Assembly: GCA_013329565.1 (NCBI GenBank)
Contig: DUJZ01000092.1
Span: 1 to 7,029 of the forward strand
DNA length: 7,029 nucleotides
Reading direction: 5' to 3'
Source of the DNA: Methanomassiliicoccales archaeon
GTDB lineage: Archaea > Thermoplasmatota > Thermoplasmata > Methanomassiliicoccales > UBA472
Part shown: piece by piece, positions 5,300 through 7,029 of the stretch
Position numbering within the stretch: position 1 is the first letter of the stretch
How the letters are laid out: each line of letters starts with the position of its first letter
Notes under the pieces: generated by a model
Told to the model about the DNA's origin: nothing
Databases searched by the model: none
What the model saw: the letters and a program-made list of their open reading frames with translations, nothing else
Program-made: the position numbers and the translations under genes

Positions 5300-7029
5300 C
5301 GTCCAGTTCGTGATAGCGCGACAGCGCACTGCCCGGTGGAGATGCATCCGTCCCCGTTCGGCGTCAGGTCGTGGCAGACGAACTTCAGGCCGCGGGCTTC
5401 GACAAGCTCCTTGGCCCAGGTGGATATTGCTCGGTTGTAGCTCACGCCACCGCTGAGGCCGACGTGCTCGATGCCCTCGTCCTCCGCCTTTTCTGACGCG
5501 ATGTCCACCAGTCCGCGCACCATGGCGTAGGTCATGCTTCCCGCCCGGTCGGCCCTGCTGCCGCGAACGTCCATCATGTGCCTGAACATGGCCGGGGTGT
5601 CGATGACGTCTCCGTGACGAACGGTCGGCACCAGGTCCAGGTCCCTGGCTTGATTGAGCCATTTCTCCAGCTTCATGGCCGGCTCGCCGTCGTAGCTGCG
5701 ATACTGGCAGATGTCAAGGTAACAGGAGATCCCGTCCAACACTCTCCCGAAGGACGTGCTCATGCCGGAACGGGTCATCATCTTGCGGAACAGCTCCCGT
5801 TCGTTCTCGCTGAAGTAATCCAGTCCGCCGCCGGTCATCTCCGCCAGGGCGAAGGCGATCCTGCGGACGTCGTAAACGGCCTTCTCCCCGCCCAGCAACG
5901 GCACCTCCTTCAGATGCCCGACCCGGCGGTATTCCTTCAAGTTTGAAAGCAGCACCTCTCCGCCCCAGGCCACGCCATCATCTCCGTAGCCGGTACCGTC
6001 AACGGTGATCGCCACCATCTCTTCCAGTTTCGATTCCACAAGCAAAGCGGCGGCGTGCGCGTGATGGTGCTGCACCTCCACCGGCTCGATGCCGCTCTCC
6101 TCCGCCCAGCGTTTCGCCAGGCGTCTGGTCGAATGACCGGGATGCAGGTCCATACCGATGGCGTCCAGTCGGTCCGCTCCCAGGAGCCTTCTCAGGTACA
6201 TCAGGCTCTCCTCCAGGAACTCCAGCACTCCCGGGGACGTGGCGTCACCGATGTACTGCGTGGCGTAGAGACGTTTTTCGAACGAAAGCGCTCCGGCCAA
6301 CCCCTCCTGGGCGCCGACGCCTACGGCCACGCCTTCCAGAGGGAAGTCGATATGCGAAGGGATATGGCCTCTCGATTTTCGGATGTAATAGGTCTTGTCC
6401 TGGAACGAGCGGACGACGGAATCGTCGCAGCGGTTGACGATCTCCCGGTCGTGCATGAGGTACATGTCCGCCCCCAGGGCGAGGGCGTCCGATTCCCGCA
6501 GCACCATCGGCTCGCCCGGGACGTTCGCTGACGTCATCACTAAAGCGTCCTCTTTCAGGTGGTGGAACAGCAGGTGCTGCATCGAGGTATAAGGAAGGAA
6601 AACCCCAACGGTGTCCAGGCCGGGCGCCACCAGTTCCGTTATTTCGCTGTCGACCTTCGGCACCAGCACTATCGGCCGATGGCTGGACGTGAGCAGCTCC
6701 ACATCATGAGCGGACGGTCTTCCGTATCGTTCCAATGCTTTCAGGTCCCGGACCATGATGGCGAACGGTTTTTCTTTTCGACGGTACCACTCCCGCATGT
6801 GCGCGAGCTGGTCCAAGGTGCAGCACAGGTGCATCCCGCCCCAGCTCTTGGCCACGCCGATCCTGCCCTCGTGCAGGTTGGACGCGAACTTGGCGATCGG
6901 ATCCCGGTAGTCATGTGCACCATGGCCGTCCAGGAGATAGTAGCGGGGACCGCACACCGGGCAGGTCACCGTCTGATGATGGAAACGTCTGGCGTCCGGG
7001 TCGCCGTATTCCTTTTGACACTCCGGGCA
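5296..7029 (-). CDS. hypF: HypF: carbamoyltransferase for [NiFe]-hydrogenase maturation, 5' partial
   Basis: HypF uses carbamoyl-phosphate and ATP to make the carbamoyl adenylate that is transferred to HypE, the source of the cyanide ligands of the [NiFe] centre. The frame runs off the right edge; 577 residues are visible of roughly 750, so the acylphosphatase domain and first zinc finger lie outside. Visible from the edge: the second zinc finger (CPEC at 1-4, CPVC at 23-26, with RRFHHQ between), a YrdC-like ATP-binding domain (GVAKSWGGMHL, RRKEKPFAIMV, VMTSANVPGEPM, HDREIVNRCDDSVVR, YYIRKSRGHIP), then a Kae1-like domain with MDLHPGHSTRRLA, VQHHHAHAAAL (metal-binding His, near 319-329), DGTGYGDDGVAWGGE, GLSGGVSYNRA and PNGDGCISTGQ. 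Its apparent first in-window start (GTG 6969) lies inside the zinc finger and is not the real start. No other hyp gene is in the window; the presence of HypF implies a [NiFe]-hydrogenase elsewhere. Confidence 0.95.
   Translation of the reverse strand, partial: CPECQKEYGDPDARRFHHQTVTCPVCGPRYYLLDGHGAHDYRDPIAKFASNLHEGRIGVAKSWGGMHLCCTLDQLAHMREWYRRKEKPFAIMVRDLKALERYGRPSAHDVELLTSSHRPIVLVPKVDSEITELVAPGLDTVGVFLPYTSMQHLLFHHLKEDALVMTSANVPGEPMVLRESDALALGADMYLMHDREIVNRCDDSVVRSFQDKTYYIRKSRGHIPSHIDFPLEGVAVGVGAQEGLAGALSFEKRLYATQYIGDATSPGVLEFLEESLMYLRRLLGADRLDAIGMDLHPGHSTRRLAKRWAEESGIEPVEVQHHHAHAAALLVESKLEEMVAITVDGTGYGDDGVAWGGEVLLSNLKEYRRVGHLKEVPLLGGEKAVYDVRRIAFALAEMTGGGLDYFSENERELFRKMMTRSGMSTSFGRVLDGISCYLDICQYRSYDGEPAMKLEKWLNQARDLDLVPTVRHGDVIDTPAMFRHMMDVRGSRADRAGSMTYAMVRGLVDIASEKAEDEGIEHVGLSGGVSYNRAISTWAKELVEARGLKFVCHDLTPNGDGCISTGQCAVALSRTGR

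Noticed and set aside
5225..5662. Open frames opposite or in other frames of hypF (also 5578-5946 and 6055-6531)
   Set aside because: All lie within hypF, which has continuous family motifs; their translations show none.
1..7029. CRISPR array, tRNA, rRNA, insertion sequence or phage genes
   Set aside because: No regularly spaced repeats, RNA gene signatures, transposase or terminal inverted repeats were seen; nearly all bases are in recognised housekeeping or cofactor genes.

Overview
This window is almost certainly archaeal. The signs are an archaeal CobY guanylyltransferase, a fused CbiZ-CobZ protein (CbiS), an archaeal-type CobT, a phosphoglycerate mutase homolog of the archaeal alkaline-phosphatase superfamily, an archaeal-type hypoxanthine-DNA glycosylase, and TATA-like elements in the only two sizeable intergenic gaps. 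The DNA is GC-rich and tightly packed. HypF (for [NiFe]-hydrogenases) beside corrinoid genes suits a hydrogen-using, corrinoid-dependent archaeon. A Thermoplasmata relative such as Methanomassiliicoccales is a reasonable guess, but the sequence alone does not prove it.

Layout. Bases 1-2433 (+ strand) hold a compact operon: cbiS (5' end outside the window), cobS and cobY. cobT lies on the - strand (2420-3523), converging on cobY with a 14-nt overlap of the 3' ends. Upstream of cobT is a 96-nt promoter region, then a - strand phosphoglycerate-mutase-like gene (3620-4678). A 105-nt divergent promoter region (4679-4783) separates it from a + strand hypoxanthine-DNA glycosylase gene (4784-5299). 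That gene shares a CTAG double stop with the convergent, 5'-truncated hypF (5296-7029 and beyond).

Function. CbiS, CobY, CobS and CobT cover salvage of cobinamide and nucleotide-loop assembly of cobalamin. CbiS-CbiZ opens adenosylcobinamide to adenosylcobyric acid. CobY activates adenosylcobinamide-phosphate with GTP. CobT makes the alpha-ribazole phosphate. CobS joins the two halves in the membrane, and the CobZ half of CbiS removes the phosphate. CbiB, needed to go from cobyric acid to cobinamide-phosphate, is not in the window.

Most interesting signals. (1) A 19-bp dyad-symmetric element occurs once in each intergenic promoter region, upstream of cobT and between the pgm-like and glycosylase genes. 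The copies match at 16 of 19 positions, and two of the three differences form a compensatory pair that keeps the dyad. Both sit at the expected transcription start, like operators of a shared, unidentified regulator. (2) The phosphoglycerate-mutase homolog keeps its metal-site motifs but seems to lack the nucleophilic serine and part of that loop, so it may not be a phosphoglycerate mutase. (3) cobS has a strong Shine-Dalgarno sequence about 40 nt before its first ATG with no ordinary start codon nearby, which suggests an unusual start.
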